Assembly (NCBI GenBank): GCA_947359465.1 | Contig: OX375879.1 | Span: 123,040,486-123,104,485, forward strand | DNA from: Metellina segmentata | Lineage: Eukaryota; Arthropoda; Arachnida; Araneae; Tetragnathidae | Reading direction: 5' to 3' | Length of the DNA stretch: 64,000 nucleotides | Part shown: piece after piece, positions 21,624 to 33,090 of the stretch | Layout of the letters: every line of letters begins with the position of its first letter | How positions within the stretch are numbered: the stretch's first letter is position 1 | The notes under the pieces: model-generated | The model's input: only the letters and a program-made list of their open reading frames with translations | Databases searched by the model: none | Told to the model about the DNA's origin: nothing | Position numbers and translations under genes: made by a program

Positions 21624-24600
21624 TTTAGTCTCCAAAGTTTGAGTAGAATAACGTTATCCCTGTTGGAAGTTTCCCTAAAGTAAGATAATGGAATCGCCCG
21701 GAATCACGTGAAGTAGGCTAGTCCAAGTCTCTTCTCGCAGTGGTCGCACAGTATCTTCCCAATAACTACAGTTATTTTACAAATAGTAGTCTTGATCAAT
21801 CCTATTCCAAAAACACAGAGTACATATCTTCGTATTGTGCTCTCTTCAATGACCAATTACTGGTGGAAGTGATGGATATCGGTCAATAGAAGGTTTAAAT
21901 AAACTATAGTTCCTCGCTTGGTTTAGTTGTCCATTTCCGTGATATCAGCTCACCCCCATCGCGTCGTCGTCACAGCAAATCAACCAAAGCAATAAGGAGA
22001 AGCACGGTTTTGCCTTCTGGTAACACATCTATTTTTACCGACCACTTGGGGTTGTAGAAACGTAGTAGAGACTAGGACACAGGAGGACAATCATTAGAGT
22101 TGTCAAAACTTAGAGATGCTACAGCTTTAGAGAGTGCTATTTAGAGATCTGTGGACTACGCTGCTTGTTCCATTAGTTTCAGAAGAAATACTATCCGCAA
22201 CGGTTAAAGTATTTTTATGCCAGTGAAGCGTGCATCTTTTCGCCTCCGTCAAAAGAAACAAAACTTTTTTACGGTGTACAATTGTACAGAGAAACTTAGG
22301 AATCTTAGATCAAATGTCTTCCTCCACAATTGAATACATTCAATCACAACACAAAAACAATGGACTACCGGTGGTGACGGGTTTTTAAGACTTTTTCGTT
22401 CCGCGCTTTTAATTAGCCTAATCGTTTCTCGGACAGGGGGTGGCTTCTTCAGCTTTTATATTTTTAACACTTCAAAGGCAGCGGTAGTTTAAACATAAAT
22501 TCCAGTGAGCTCTATTTTGAGATATCTGCACCTATTTGTGACCTGAAAAATCAATCATTAGGTCTGGTTTTTAGTCCGAAATTGTCTCCAGTACCTGACA
22601 CAGAGCACAAGTAACTGCGAGCTTTACCCGAAATGAACCTTTCCAAACTCATTTTCATAGGTATATTCCGTTACAGACATTGCAGATAAAGTTTGAGATG
22701 TATTCGGGATACTTTTGCAGTTTTAGAGCAATGATAAAAACTGACTCTTTCCTCGAAAAAAAAAAAGAAAATAAGCAGAGCTTATTATAGGTTTGTTTTT
22801 GAACACGTTTGAAGTTTGGAGATTCATGAGAGTACATGCTTTCGTCCCACGAAGGCTCGTTTCAAAATTGCTGTTTACACGTTGTTGCAAGTATGGAATT
22901 AGGTGCAAGCTACGCAGAGATGCCAACTTTTGTGAAGTTCGAGTAATGATTACGGACTTTCACCGTCACTTAAGCCGTTTCAGCGAATAGTGAAATTGCG
23001 GCAATAGATCGATTAGCAATCCTTTCGCATTCATTTTGCAACTGAGCAGTTTTCAAAACAGTATATTTCATTCCAATTGCCAAAGTACTAATACACGGAA
23101 AATGACTCCTTGTTTCGTATCTTATTTAATGATTTATTTTGGAAGTTGAAATCGATAGTTTCTATCTGAATGGAAATGCTGCAGAAATATCTGCTTTATA
23201 GAATCTTTACAGTTGTGAAAGACTTGAAATTTTATTTTAAAAAATGGTTGAGAATAATGATCTGAGAATTTCTCTTAATGCAGCCAGAAAACTAACAAAA
23301 CTAAAAATGGAATAATTGTATTTAATATATAATCATGTTTACATCGTAACATTGATTAAAATGTGTTTGCAAGGCATCAAAATAAGATTATTGAAAGCAT
23401 AACAAATGATTCCCGAAATTCTCATTCCCGATGTTTTGAATATCTAATCAGGAATTGGCATCTGTTGCATGATGCGCATAAAACTTTTTTACTAGCATTT
23501 TACAAAACATTTTTAACTGTATTTTTAAATGTTCTTTAAATTTAAAAGTTCTAAACATCAAACTATTGAAATTATTTTTGATTATTTCTTGACTGGTTCG
23601 GAACATTCTAATTTTAGTTGTATTCTCATGACAACCATGCTGATAAAATCAACATTCCGTTTTTTGATCAAATGAAAGGGGTAAAGCTCATGTTACTTAT
23701 GCTCAGCAGCGAAACGAAATTCCTTCAACCTGGTTGAACTCTACCGAAAGTGCAGTTCCACGCCCGACTAGCATGTCGCCGCCGTTTCTTTCGCATTTCC
23801 ATCTTGAGAGCTGGCAGCCAAAAGCAATACCTTGATGTTACCACGTGTAAACCAGAGGCCTTTCAGTGTTAACAAAAATATTTAACAAAAACAATTAAGA
23901 AGAAAGGTGCACAAGTAGGCGTAGTAGACAAATGTGTACTAGTAATTTAACTTGATTCGATTTGTATGAGTTTATAAAAAGAATTCAAAGAAAATTTTTT
24001 GAAAAATTTTACGCGAAAGCTTGTTAAGACTTGAGATGGATAACAACAGTAGATAGCCTCGTAAATGGAAAAGATTCTATATAAAAAACGGTTTTTGAGT
24101 TTTGATAACTTGTATTATATTGCTCGAACAATTGATGTAAATACTCATTGTTATCAGGGAAAACATTAGTGTTATTCAAAGTTTCTGAGAAAATTATAAT
24201 TGCTTTTAAGCCTGAATTCTAAAAACTATAATACGATCCGGTAAAAGTTATTTCCTTTGAAATGCTTAAAAATAAAATCCACGTATAGATATTTTTTTGA
24301 GTTTTTATTCTAACCAGCCCAGTTTATTGCTTCAAGGATAAAACTTTGAGGCTTTGTGACAGTTCGAAAACACTGGCAATGTTATCAATGTTCTATAAAG
24401 AACGTTTGCTAACTCTCTTGATATGCGAAAAAAAGATTATTTAAACAATAATGTATAACTAAACCTCTTTTCAATTTAGTAGTACTTTTAGATTTTATCT
24501 GTTCAGCTTTTGTATATGTATGTGTACCTTTTCCCGAAATCTATTTTTAAAAATCTAGAATAGGGAGTCTCGATAACGACCGACAAAATGGCGACCCATT

Positions 24601-25996
24601 TCACTCAGTTGGGTTATCGATACTTCGAGTTACAAGAAAGGAACGCCTTTTGGAAGATTTCTTATCAAAACCAAAAGTCACCAAAGAGATCCCTCATTCT
24701 AGATATTCCATTTTCATTTTTGGCTGTAACGAAATTAGTATCCAAAGAAAAATTAGTTGCTTATCTCTTTGTATTTATGGAACTTTAATTATCATTTGGT
24801 GTATTCACACAGAATTGCGAAAACGAAAAAATATTGTTTAGAAAACGGATGCCCGTAAGAAATATTATAACGACCCTTGCAATAAATTTCAAGTATACCA
24901 TAAGTTTTATATGCAAGAAAAAATAATGCCAATCTTTCATTTTGTAGTAATTATGTACAATTGTTTTTCTGTTCCATGTATAAGCATCAATTCATTTAAC
25001 TGTATTCTACTAAACAAAATTTGTTTTCATTATTAATGTACAAATTTTTGTATTCCAATGCAAAAATTATGCAAATCATAGTATTATGGCTATTTGCATA
25101 AGTGTAGCTAAGTGCATTGTGGAAAAACTTGTAGCAGCTATATCCAAATTTCAATTCGTCAAACTGAGTACGAGTTATAACGAAGGTGGCTGCTTGAAGC
25201 GCCAACCCATGCCTTGATTGAATATAGCCTGTTCCAAGACATCCATCTACTCTTCAGTTTGCATTTCTGCCTCTGCATTACGCTTTTAATAAGTAACAGA
25301 TAAGCTATAATACAAACAATCTTCGAACGAATCAATTTATGTATTTATTTTCTTTACAAGACACTGATCTCGTGTTAAAAATATACTGTCGCTGAAAAAC
25401 AAACAACACTCAACAAAATATTTAAAATGAGCTATCATGGACCCATTTCAAATTTAGTTTCGAAAACATTCATTGCGTTAAAAGATTTGGAGGTAGCAAA
25501 GATCGATAAGTTGTACAACGCATTTATTTAACGTTTTTCAAAAAAAAATTTCAATGTTTAAAATGTTCTGTGTGGCAGTGATCGAGTAAGGTCGGCAGTC
25601 AGTGGAAGAGAAACAATAAACCTTTTATGACAAGGAATTTGTAGATATCCGCTGTTCAAGTTTTTCCCGAGAATCCAGTTGGCCGTGTTTCTACTTAAGA
25701 AAGTTTACTTCCCAGAATCGTTTATCCATATAGTTATCTTATTTTCATTGTAAATACATAAATGTCTGTATTGTAATGCAAAATTTGTAAATCATCGAAT
25801 CACAAATGTTTATACATGGGACAGTGTCAAAAAATCCTCTTTTTTCTATTGTTTGTTCGAGTGGATTTTGTACGTGAAAAACGCAGTTGAAATCGAATGC
25901 ATCGGTGGTATCCATTTATGAGGTAACTGCGCAAGCGAAGGTGTTTACGTTTTCAGGATGAAATGTGGAGCGTCAGATCGCCTCTGACCCGTGCAG
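21624..25996. other. Long AT-rich non-coding stretch
   Basis: No exon, RNA gene or nameable transposon seen. It may be a long intron or intergenic DNA. Confidence 0.45.
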
Positions 25997-26113
25997 AGAT
26001 TGCACTGCGGTGGATTCCATCTGAAAGAATGCATCCAACGCCCTCTATACTTGGAGCAGCGTTTGAGTCAGCTAGAAGCCACTGCAGCAGGGACAGTTGT
26101 AGAGGAAAGATAG
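25997..26113 (+). CDS. Candidate terminal coding exon, weak
   Basis: After a possible acceptor (CCCGTGCAG at 25996) one frame reads 38 codons to TAG at 26111-26113, giving a peptide with LHCGGFHLKECIQRPL then LEQRLSQLEATAAGTVVEER. The second half has a heptad-like, helical look. An upstream acceptor (TTTTCAG at about 25956) would use another frame that is also open. I recognise no family and there is no AATAAA nearby. It is listed because the composition contrasts sharply with several kilobases of AT-rich DNA around it. Confidence 0.25.
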   Translation, partial: RLHCGGFHLKECIQRPLYLEQRLSQLEATAAGTVVEER

Positions 26114-26511
26114 TGCTTGTAGAGCTGTTATTATCGTTTCTTTATTTTATGTTACATTCATATAATCTGTGTGTCATATCTGTTTTATCAGAATGGTCTG
26201 CTATAAATCTTTTAGTGATTTTTTATAAACAGTGATTTATTTTGTACGGAGAATTGTAAAATCACAAAGAGTTAAAACTAAAAGTGTGTGTTATATAACT
26301 TTAACCACTTCAAAGATTATGCATCTCTGTGACACACTGGTGATAACATTTTTCTTCCAATTATATACATATGAATAAATGAGAAAATATACCATTTTGC
26401 TAGCAATTCTTTTCACATGAAACCAGGCCACTTTTCCGTTCTTTTTTCTCTTTTGAGGATTCATTTTTGGTAACATTCAGACATTATCCTGAAAAGCAGT
26501 GTTAGGGGTTT

Positions 26512-26770
26512 GGGTAGTTGAATTAACGTTGCACTGGAGCAATACAACGGGTTAATGGTGACGGACCAATTCTGAAAGGAAAGATCCTAGGACAAATTGT
26601 CATTTTGAGCCACAGTCAGATAACGAGGTCAACAATTAACCTGCACCTCTCCGAACTTCCACACTAACATGATGACATTTGAGTCCACGACAGGTTTAAC
26701 ATGCATCCATCTCTCCCCTACACAACTGTCTTTGGCTGAATATTTTACCGATAGCTTGGTTGGAAGATCC
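26512..26770 (-). repeat. SINE (copy 7)
   Basis: In reverse, the tail (GGGTAGTTGAATTAACG), the GTTGCACTGGAGCAATACAA block, the body and a degenerate head are in the standard order. Confidence 0.7.
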
Positions 26771-27018
26771 CCAGGCGAAGGACACGTGTAATTAGAACAA
26801 TGCACGAATCTTATTGTAGAACTAATTGACGATCGTGTTGATAAACACTCGTTCCACCTTCGATAGCCAATCACCCCGACTCGATTCACAGGCCCACGGG
26901 ATCTGTCCTTCCAAGATCTCACGTTAGTGACTCCACCCACATACTCCGTCTGTTTTATTGGACGAAAAAAAGGGAGAGAAGATGGAACAATCCATTTGAA
27001 TGGAATTATTTATTAAAT

Positions 27019-27530
27019 ACTAGCTGAAAAAAACGGCGTTGCTCGGGTTTCAAATAGGACCGCGACATTTCCCTGTGTTAACACAACTACACAAACTCTG
27101 TAGAACGTGTTTCCTACCGCGACATTTCCCTGTGTTAACACAACTACACAAACTCTGTAGAACGTGTTTCCTACCGCGACATTTCCCTGTGTTAACACAA
27201 CTACACAAACTCTGTAGAACGTGTTTCCTACCGTGACAGCTAAAACATGACCGCGACATTTCCCTGCGTTAACTCAAACACACAAACCCTGTAGAACGTG
27301 TTTTTTTGTTCATGTCCATTTATTGCGGGAAAAACAAACTTTAAAATTGGGATTTGGAGGGGCACTTTTAGGATTACCTGCGTGCCAATTTTCATGGCTA
27401 CTGAGGGGTCTGAAGACAGGAAAGAAATAGCCTAGTTTTCCGCATTGACCAAATTGGGTGTGGATGGGTCAAACGATGTAGATTTACATAGAGAATACAC
27501 ACATATACATTATTTTTTATCTATATAGAT
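27019..27530 (+). repeat. Interspersed repeat beginning ACTAGCTG, ending TATATAGAT
   Basis: It begins ACTAGCTGAAAAAAACGGCG with GTTGCTCGGG and ends in an AT-rich TATCTATATAGAT tail, with a CGTGCCAATTTTCATGGCTA segment in the middle. This arrangement resembles the short non-autonomous repeats linked to RTE-type retrotransposons in many animals; that link is from memory and only tentative. It carries the 57-bp tandem array. Confidence 0.5.
27060..27305. repeat. 57-bp tandem array
   Basis: Three identical 57-bp units (27060, 27117, 27174) are followed by a short spacer and a diverged fourth unit (27251-27305). Each perfect unit contains the palindrome TGTGTTAACACA. The period is divisible by three, which creates repetitive open frames on both strands that I regard as artefacts. 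Confidence 0.95.
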
Positions 27531-27867
27531 CAATGGGATGCTTTTTACATTTCTTTTTAATAACGAGATTTGGAGTCGGCAATCATGTTGCAAGACATCT
27601 CGATTTTCCGAATTCGATTGAAATGATTACATATCGTCGTTCACATATCACATTAGAAAACGTTTACTCCCACACTAATAGGCTTCCGAAGATGCAGGAC
27701 GCTCGGTATCAGACCTTTCCTCGTCATGCAGACTTTGGTTTTAAATTTTAGTCAAAATTTGTCGGCTTACAAATGAAACGGAGAGTCAAAAAACAGCTCC
27801 GAGAAAACGAAAATGGAAACTTCTATTCTCCATGTTCTACACACTAAGCTTCTCAATAGGGAATTCT

Positions 27868-27948
27868 TCGGGTTTGATCCCGGACCGTCGCCAATAGTCT
27901 GTTCTGTTGTTCCCAATGCAAAGTTAATTAAAATACCTATCTACCTGA
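27868..27948 (+). repeat. SINE 3' fragment (copy 8)
   Basis: GATCCCGGACCGTCGCCAATA, GTTGTTCCCAATGC and a TACCTATCTACC tail match the family end. Confidence 0.65.
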
Positions 27949-28419
27949 AGAAGAAAATCAACCTTTATGCAAATTATAAAATAATTAGTGATTTTCCATA
28001 GCTAAAAATCATCACGTTTTGACGTGAATGGGTCTTTAATCGGGACAGCACGGCAATATAATTTCTTTGCGGTTTAACAGGCAAGATTTCTGACCATTCG
28101 TCAGTAGTGTGCACATAAATGTAAAAGTATTATACATTCTACACATATATAGAAAGACACAAATAACTCTTATAAAGAACAATGAAAAATGTATACAATA
28201 CATTAAAACAAACAATATGAAGGAATATTGACCAGTTGTGGATCGACATAGGTGGAGCCACCTTCTTCCGAAACCAATTTCAGTGCCTTTGTAATTCCCC
28301 CCATTTTACTTTTAGTATTTAAGGAAGAAATTCAAATGAACAGTTTATCCAATGTTTTATCTAAAAAGCCAATTCAATATTCCTATTTAATAACTATTCT
28401 GTGAAGCACTCCTATTTCT
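27949..28419. other. AT-rich non-coding DNA
   Basis: No gene seen; may contain the decayed second end of the piggyBac relic that follows, which I could not place. Confidence 0.4.
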
Positions 28420-28430
28420 GTGGACGAGCA

Positions 28431-29235
28431 TCACCCCAAAAATTGAAACATTTGCTTTACTCTTGGTTTAGACAATGCTGCGAGATAAGTCTGGTGACAC
28501 TCAGAATTTAGAGAAACCTGACATTTCTGGAATCTATAGATTGACCTTCTTCCACAATTTTTGCATCGTTCAAACTGTTGGTCTGACTTGTAAAGCCAAT
28601 GATTCCGTCTATCATCTTTGTTAGTCGGATTCATTCTTCTGCAGCACTAAAGATCTTCTGGGAGGTGTTCCAAATCTTCCCAATACTTCTTACAATAGAA
28701 TTTTATCAGATGAATAAAGTAGTGATTATGTCAAAATGTGGTTTATCAGACTCTGTAATGGGAATTTTCCTTTGTGACACAAATCCATGGCAGTTGTCTT
28801 GTACATGGTAGTAAAATTTTGGATTTTTGTTCCAGCTTCGGTTTTTTTTTTTTTTTTTTTTTTTTTTTAGATCTTCTACTTTCAGATTTTATTTGCTTTG
28901 ACCTCTTTCGGGTAACAGAAGTGCTTGGTAACGATGTATCATCTGCATCGCTCTCTCCATGGTCTAACTGACGACTTATTTCACATGTGTGGCAGAATAT
29001 TCTCCGTGGCAAGTGATCGAGAGCTCTTTGCACTTCGTCACCAGTTCTGTCGGAATCGTTGTCAGTCTCTGCATCAGCATTTTCTCTCTCGTTCAATAGG
29101 AGGCTGGATGGCCACATTAGTATATTTGGCAGTTTTATGGTGGTTATATCTGACTCAGAATCACTGTCGAGGGCAAATAATACATCTAAAGCTTCATTTA
29201 GAGTGAGAATGAAAAGAAGGGAGAGATTTTCTTTA
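28431..29235 (-). pseudogene. piggyBac transposase N and C termini fused by deletion
   Basis: The first part reads LTLNEALDVLFALDSDSES and an acidic stretch followed by basic KRSKQIKSESRRSKKKK, as in the N terminus of PGBD-type transposases. The last part (28431-28634) reads RCKNCGRRSIYRFQKCQVSL with SECHQTYL, the cysteine-rich C-terminal domain that binds the element ends. The few hundred residues in between, including all catalytic Asp residues, are absent, and a T/A run of about 26 bases (28841-28867) lies at the junction zone. Such internally deleted copies cannot encode an active enzyme. Confidence 0.7.
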
Positions 29236-29782
29236 AAACATTAAATATTCACCTAAAATATTTTATTTTTAGATCGTAATTAAATTTTAACCCTGTTTAA
29301 GCTTTAAAATCAGAATAAATAATTAAATCCGTTTAGAACCTTTAAAGTAATAAGTAACTACCGATGTATCAAACTTCACACATTCGACGATTGGCAAAAT
29401 TACTTGCCAATCAACAATACGTTTACCTAACGTCTGTTAACTAAGTTTCTTTGGATTTTTTAGTTTATTAATATAAGCAATTGTTTCATGTCATTACAAT
29501 AAAACACAAAAAATAAATCAAAAACAGTAATAAAAGTAATTTTTTGTCTCTTTAGCGATGATGGACGAATCATTATTCGCGCTCGCAGGAAATTCTAGCT
29601 TTGAACCACGTTTTCACCGACAAAGCTATCTTGGAAATACACAACCAGTGCAGCATTTTGATTGGTTGATTCTTAGAAATAAAAAAACACTGAGTGGAAT
29701 CACTCTCGCCATATAGTGGCAAAGAAAAAAATTAAAATGTTGAATGGCAAAAATTTTCTTTCCAATCGCTGTTAATGGGTTA
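28431..29782 (-). mobile_element. Second piggyBac-like element, internally deleted
   Basis: The right end carries the inverted terminal sequence TAACCCATTAAC (29771-29782), nearly the same as in the 8656-10809 element. The TTAA target is mutated to TTAG. Reading the minus strand gives a PGBD-like N-terminal region, then the C-terminal cysteine domain, with the catalytic centre missing between them. Confidence 0.65.
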
Positions 29783-30181
29783 GTACGAAAAAATACAGAT
29801 GAAAAACCAAGGAAAAATTAATTTTATTAATTCGTACTTTAAACAATCATATAAGCTAAACTAGTGAAATTTCTAAAAGTTATCCATCAGTTCCTATTTC
29901 TATTCTAAAAAAGTGATGCACTTGAATGAAACCATCTGCTTTACTTAAAAATTAACTGATTCCTTAAAAATAACTGTTTTTATGTTTTTAAATTTTACGC
30001 AAAAGTATATATGTATTGTTTTAATACAAATAGAATACAATATCTGAAAATCAAAATTCAAATTCAGATATCAGGGTCTATTCATTGGAGTGAGGGGTCT
30101 CTTCATAACTCCGGTATACGAGGTCAAAGGTTTTCCATTCACACTTGATAGTGATGTACTGAAGTTGCTTCGAGATAGTTT

Positions 30182-30253
30182 CATAGGCATAACCACGGCG
30201 GGGGGGGGGTTTCAACCCCCTCCCCCATTCAGTTGAGAAAAATTTCGCTAGTG
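30182..30253 (+). repeat. CATAGGCGTAACC-type repeat, copy split by a transposon
   Basis: TCATAGGCATAACCACGG, a G run, TTCAACCCCCTCCCCCATTC and AGTTGAGAAAAATTTCGCTA form the start of a unit that continues after the inserted element at about 32630. Further copies lie at about 32740-32930 and 32931-33060, and an inverted fragment lies near 38340-38395. Confidence 0.65.
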
Positions 30254-30689
30254 TACAGGGTGGTCATAAAAAAACTTGGCCGATATATGGACCTCTAGCG
30301 GCCATTGCGTTCAACCGATCGAGATGAGATTTCAGATATAGTTATTCAGAGGTATGAGCTCGGGATTCTGTGAACGACAACAAAGTGGCACTCACGGTTA
30401 CGGTTATAGTTAGAGAAACTCGAAATTTTCGAATGACAATGCCCACTTTTTCTTGTCTGAAAATGCTCAACGCATGCGAAAACCCTAAAGAGCGTTGGAA
30501 CGGTACGCGTATCACAAAAAAACGGACGCGTTATGCACGCACAAAAAACAGCTCTGCGAACGGCCAACAAAACCACGTTCTGGGCGCACTGAGGAAATTT
30601 GCATATGACAGAGGCAAGACACCCATTACAGATGACAACACAGATTGGACAAAGGAAAACTTATATTTGGATTACACATATTCCACATA

Positions 30690-32514
30690 GGTGCCATCAC
30701 AGGCAATTACGCATTGCATGCGGGACACTGCAGAATGAAGCCGAACGTAACATAGCATGAGTGATGTTTGCAATCTCACGTTTGATAGTCTTTCAAATCC
30801 GGCAAAATTTGCGTATTGCACATGTACATTCTAGATTTTAGATATCCACAGAACTAGAAATTCATAGGAGTGAGGTCGGGGGATTTAAGAGGGCACGGAA
30901 ATGGAAAATGGGGTTAGATAACGCGATTGCCAAAATGCTGTTCCAAGACCCTGCGAACAGACGTCGCTATCTGGGGAGGTGCGCCATCTTGTAACAATGT
31001 TGAACAACTGGGGTGTATAAGTTTTGGCAGGAAGGATATTTTAAGAAATCTGAATATCGTATAAAAAACAAATATTCTTTTATTTCTTGGTTATTTTATT
31101 ATATACAGTGCCGTTCTGTTAAACAGACAATTTCAGAACATAACCAGAGTCTCCACCGGAGACTTACTTCCAAAATCTAGGGCGTCGCTAGTACGCCCTC
31201 GAAACAACGACCAAACTCTTCTCGAGTCTGTCAGAGAATCCCTTCGCAGACCCAGCACTCTCTGCTCCAAGCCTCGAAGCTCCGGTCCGTGGGAAAAACC
31301 CTTGGGCAGTTTTCCACCGCCTCAAAACTCAACTCCAAGATAGGAGCTCCCCTGCCTTTTCAGTTCTATCCCCACAGAAGGGCTGGCCATTGTCCCACAA
31401 GGAACGATTTCAGCCAGCCAGGCGATTGTCTCACTACGCCACAATCTTGCATCCAAACGATGTCCTTCAGTGCATTTCGCTGAAGAAATTCTGGTATGAC
31501 GTATTTTAAAGCAAGTCTGTAGAGCGAGAGATTGTCACAGAACATGTTACAAACCCCGTTGTTGTCGCTTCCTCAAAGAAGTACAGGCCGAGAACAATTG
31601 TGCCAGCAATTCCGCACCATACAGTAACTTCGGCGTCGTATAAAGGTACTGGTGCCACTGCGTGCGGATTCGTCTGCCCAGTGTACACAATTTTATGGTG
31701 TTAACGTTGCCAGTTAAGGTGAAATGCGCCTCGTCCGTCCATATATGCGAAGAGCACAGTCGTTATCGCCATCATATCGGATAAGGAATTTATTTGCAAA
31801 GTCGATACGTTGTTGATGGTCCCTCGCGTGCAACATTTGGACGCGCTGGTACAGGTATGGAAGCATGCAGAGTACAGAACGCAGTAGCTTTAGGACCGTT
31901 GTTTCGGCATATTCAATACAATGCTCTTGCAGATTGCATATGCCCTGAAATCACTGTGTGATGCACTTCCGTAACAGCGTCCTCAGCAACAGTTGGTCAT
32001 CCGGATCGCGGTCTATCACAGGTGCAGCCAGTTTCTACGAATTTCTTTGCTAAATTCCCCAGAGCTTTCGGGGTATATGGGCCACGTATTTGGCGATGGT
32101 TTCGACGGTAAACACGCAAGGCTTACGCGGCATTCATCACATTTTGATAATAGAGTATTACCAATTCCCCACGAACTTTCGCTGACAGAGTCATTTCGTT
32201 GGCATGTGCGAGCTCCAGACTGAAAATCGGGTGAATATCTGTCAACAGACATTCTGTGGTTGGTGTTTTTCCTCCGACATATGCAAATTTCCTCCGTGGG
32301 CCCTGATCGTGGTTTTGTTTGCCGTTCGCAGAGCTGTTTTTTGTGGGTGCATAACGCTTCCGTTTTTTGTTAGACACATACCGTACCAAAGCTCTTTAGG
32401 GTTTTCGCATGCGCCGAGCATTTTGAGACAAGAAAAAGTGTGCGTTGCCATTCGACAGTTTCGAGTTTCTCTACCTACAACCGTAACCGTGAGTGCCACT
32501 TTGTTGTCGTTCAC
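30690..32514 (-). pseudogene. Transposase of the long-TIR element, broken
   Basis: On the minus strand, starting near 32514 inside the right TIR (MNDNKVALTVTVVGRETRN), the frame reaches RDHQQRIDFANKF-like and WTDEAHFTLTGNVNTI segments; the latter holds the first catalytic Asp. YDAEVTVWCGIAGTIVLG follows (31506-31688). After the inserted LTR comes QDGAPPQIATSVRRVLEQHF with the second Asp, then SPDLTPMNF, where the third acidic residue of this superfamily appears as Asn. The spacing between second and third positions is 41 residues, as in the DD41D group. Several stops and shifts plus the LTR insertion inactivate it. Confidence 0.7.
30990..31443 (-). mobile_element. Solo LTR inside the transposase gene
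   Basis: The segment starts TGTAAC and ends GCCACA on the plus strand, so it is bounded by TGT..ACA in both directions. ATCT stands on both sides (30986-30989 and 31444-31447), a 4-bp duplication as made by many Ty3/gypsy integrases. Read on the minus strand, AATAAA (31079-31084 on the plus strand as TTTATT) lies about 360 bp in. No internal retroviral coding sequence remains, so this is the product of recombination between two LTRs. Confidence 0.85.
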
Positions 32515-32629
32515 AGAATCCCGAGCTCATACCTCTGAATAACTATATCTGAAATCTCATCTCGATCGGTAGAACGGAACGGCCGCTAGAGGTCCATATA
32601 TCGGCCAAGTTTTTTATGACCACCCTGTA

Positions 32630-33090
32630 TATATTCATGTATAAAAGTTTTTCACAAATTAATCCCTTGTTAATAACTATTCATAGCTTAATTTTAAATT
32701 AATATAAATTTAATTAATGTTTTAATTGTGTAATAAACACAGCCGTCAGGGGAATTTGGGGGTTCAACCCCTCCCCCATTCAGTTGAGAAAAATTTTGCT
32801 AATATATATACAATGAGTTTTTTACAAATTAATCCTATATTAATAACTACGCCAACTATTCATAACTTATTTTAATTAACGTTTTACTGGTGTAATAAAA
32901 AAATGTAATCAATGAAACAATGGTACATTAGTTCATAGGCGTAACCAGGGGGAGTTTAAGGTTCAACCCCCCATTCAGTTCGTCATAAAAAATAGTCTGA
33001 TTTGTTAATGAAGAGCAATCGGAATTTTAAGCTTTATGGCTATTTAAACTAGATTATATAAAAATAAAAATTATTTTTACACTCATTCTA
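32630..33090 (+). repeat. CATAGGCGTAACC-type repeats, two further copies
   Basis: Copies at about 32740-32930 and 32931-33060 share GGTTCAACCCCTCCCCCATT and CAGTTGAGAAAAATTTTGCT with the copy at 30182. They lie head to tail about 190 bp apart, so the original locus was a small tandem array that the long-TIR transposon later entered. Confidence 0.6.

Larger units (their letters stand above)
30256..32627 (-). mobile_element. Long-TIR Tc1/mariner-superfamily element
   Basis: TA at 30254-30255 and 32628-32629 flanks ends beginning CAGGGTGGTCATAAAAAA. The inverted repeats extend about 385 bp on each side (to about 30640 and 32245) and appear roughly 90 percent identical. They include the first ~90 codons of the transposase frame, so both ends carry a copy of that coding segment. 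The element is 2372 bp, including a 454-bp solo LTR plus 4 bp of duplication. Confidence 0.85.

Noticed and set aside
21392..21635. Heptad-repeat proteins on both strands
   Set aside because: Same effect from the 21-bp array.
27013..27259. Repetitive proteins predicted on both strands
   Set aside because: They come from the 57-bp array, whose period is a multiple of three, so all frames stay open by arithmetic.
27060..27305. CRISPR array
   Set aside because: Units are contiguous without unique spacers, and the genome is eukaryotic.
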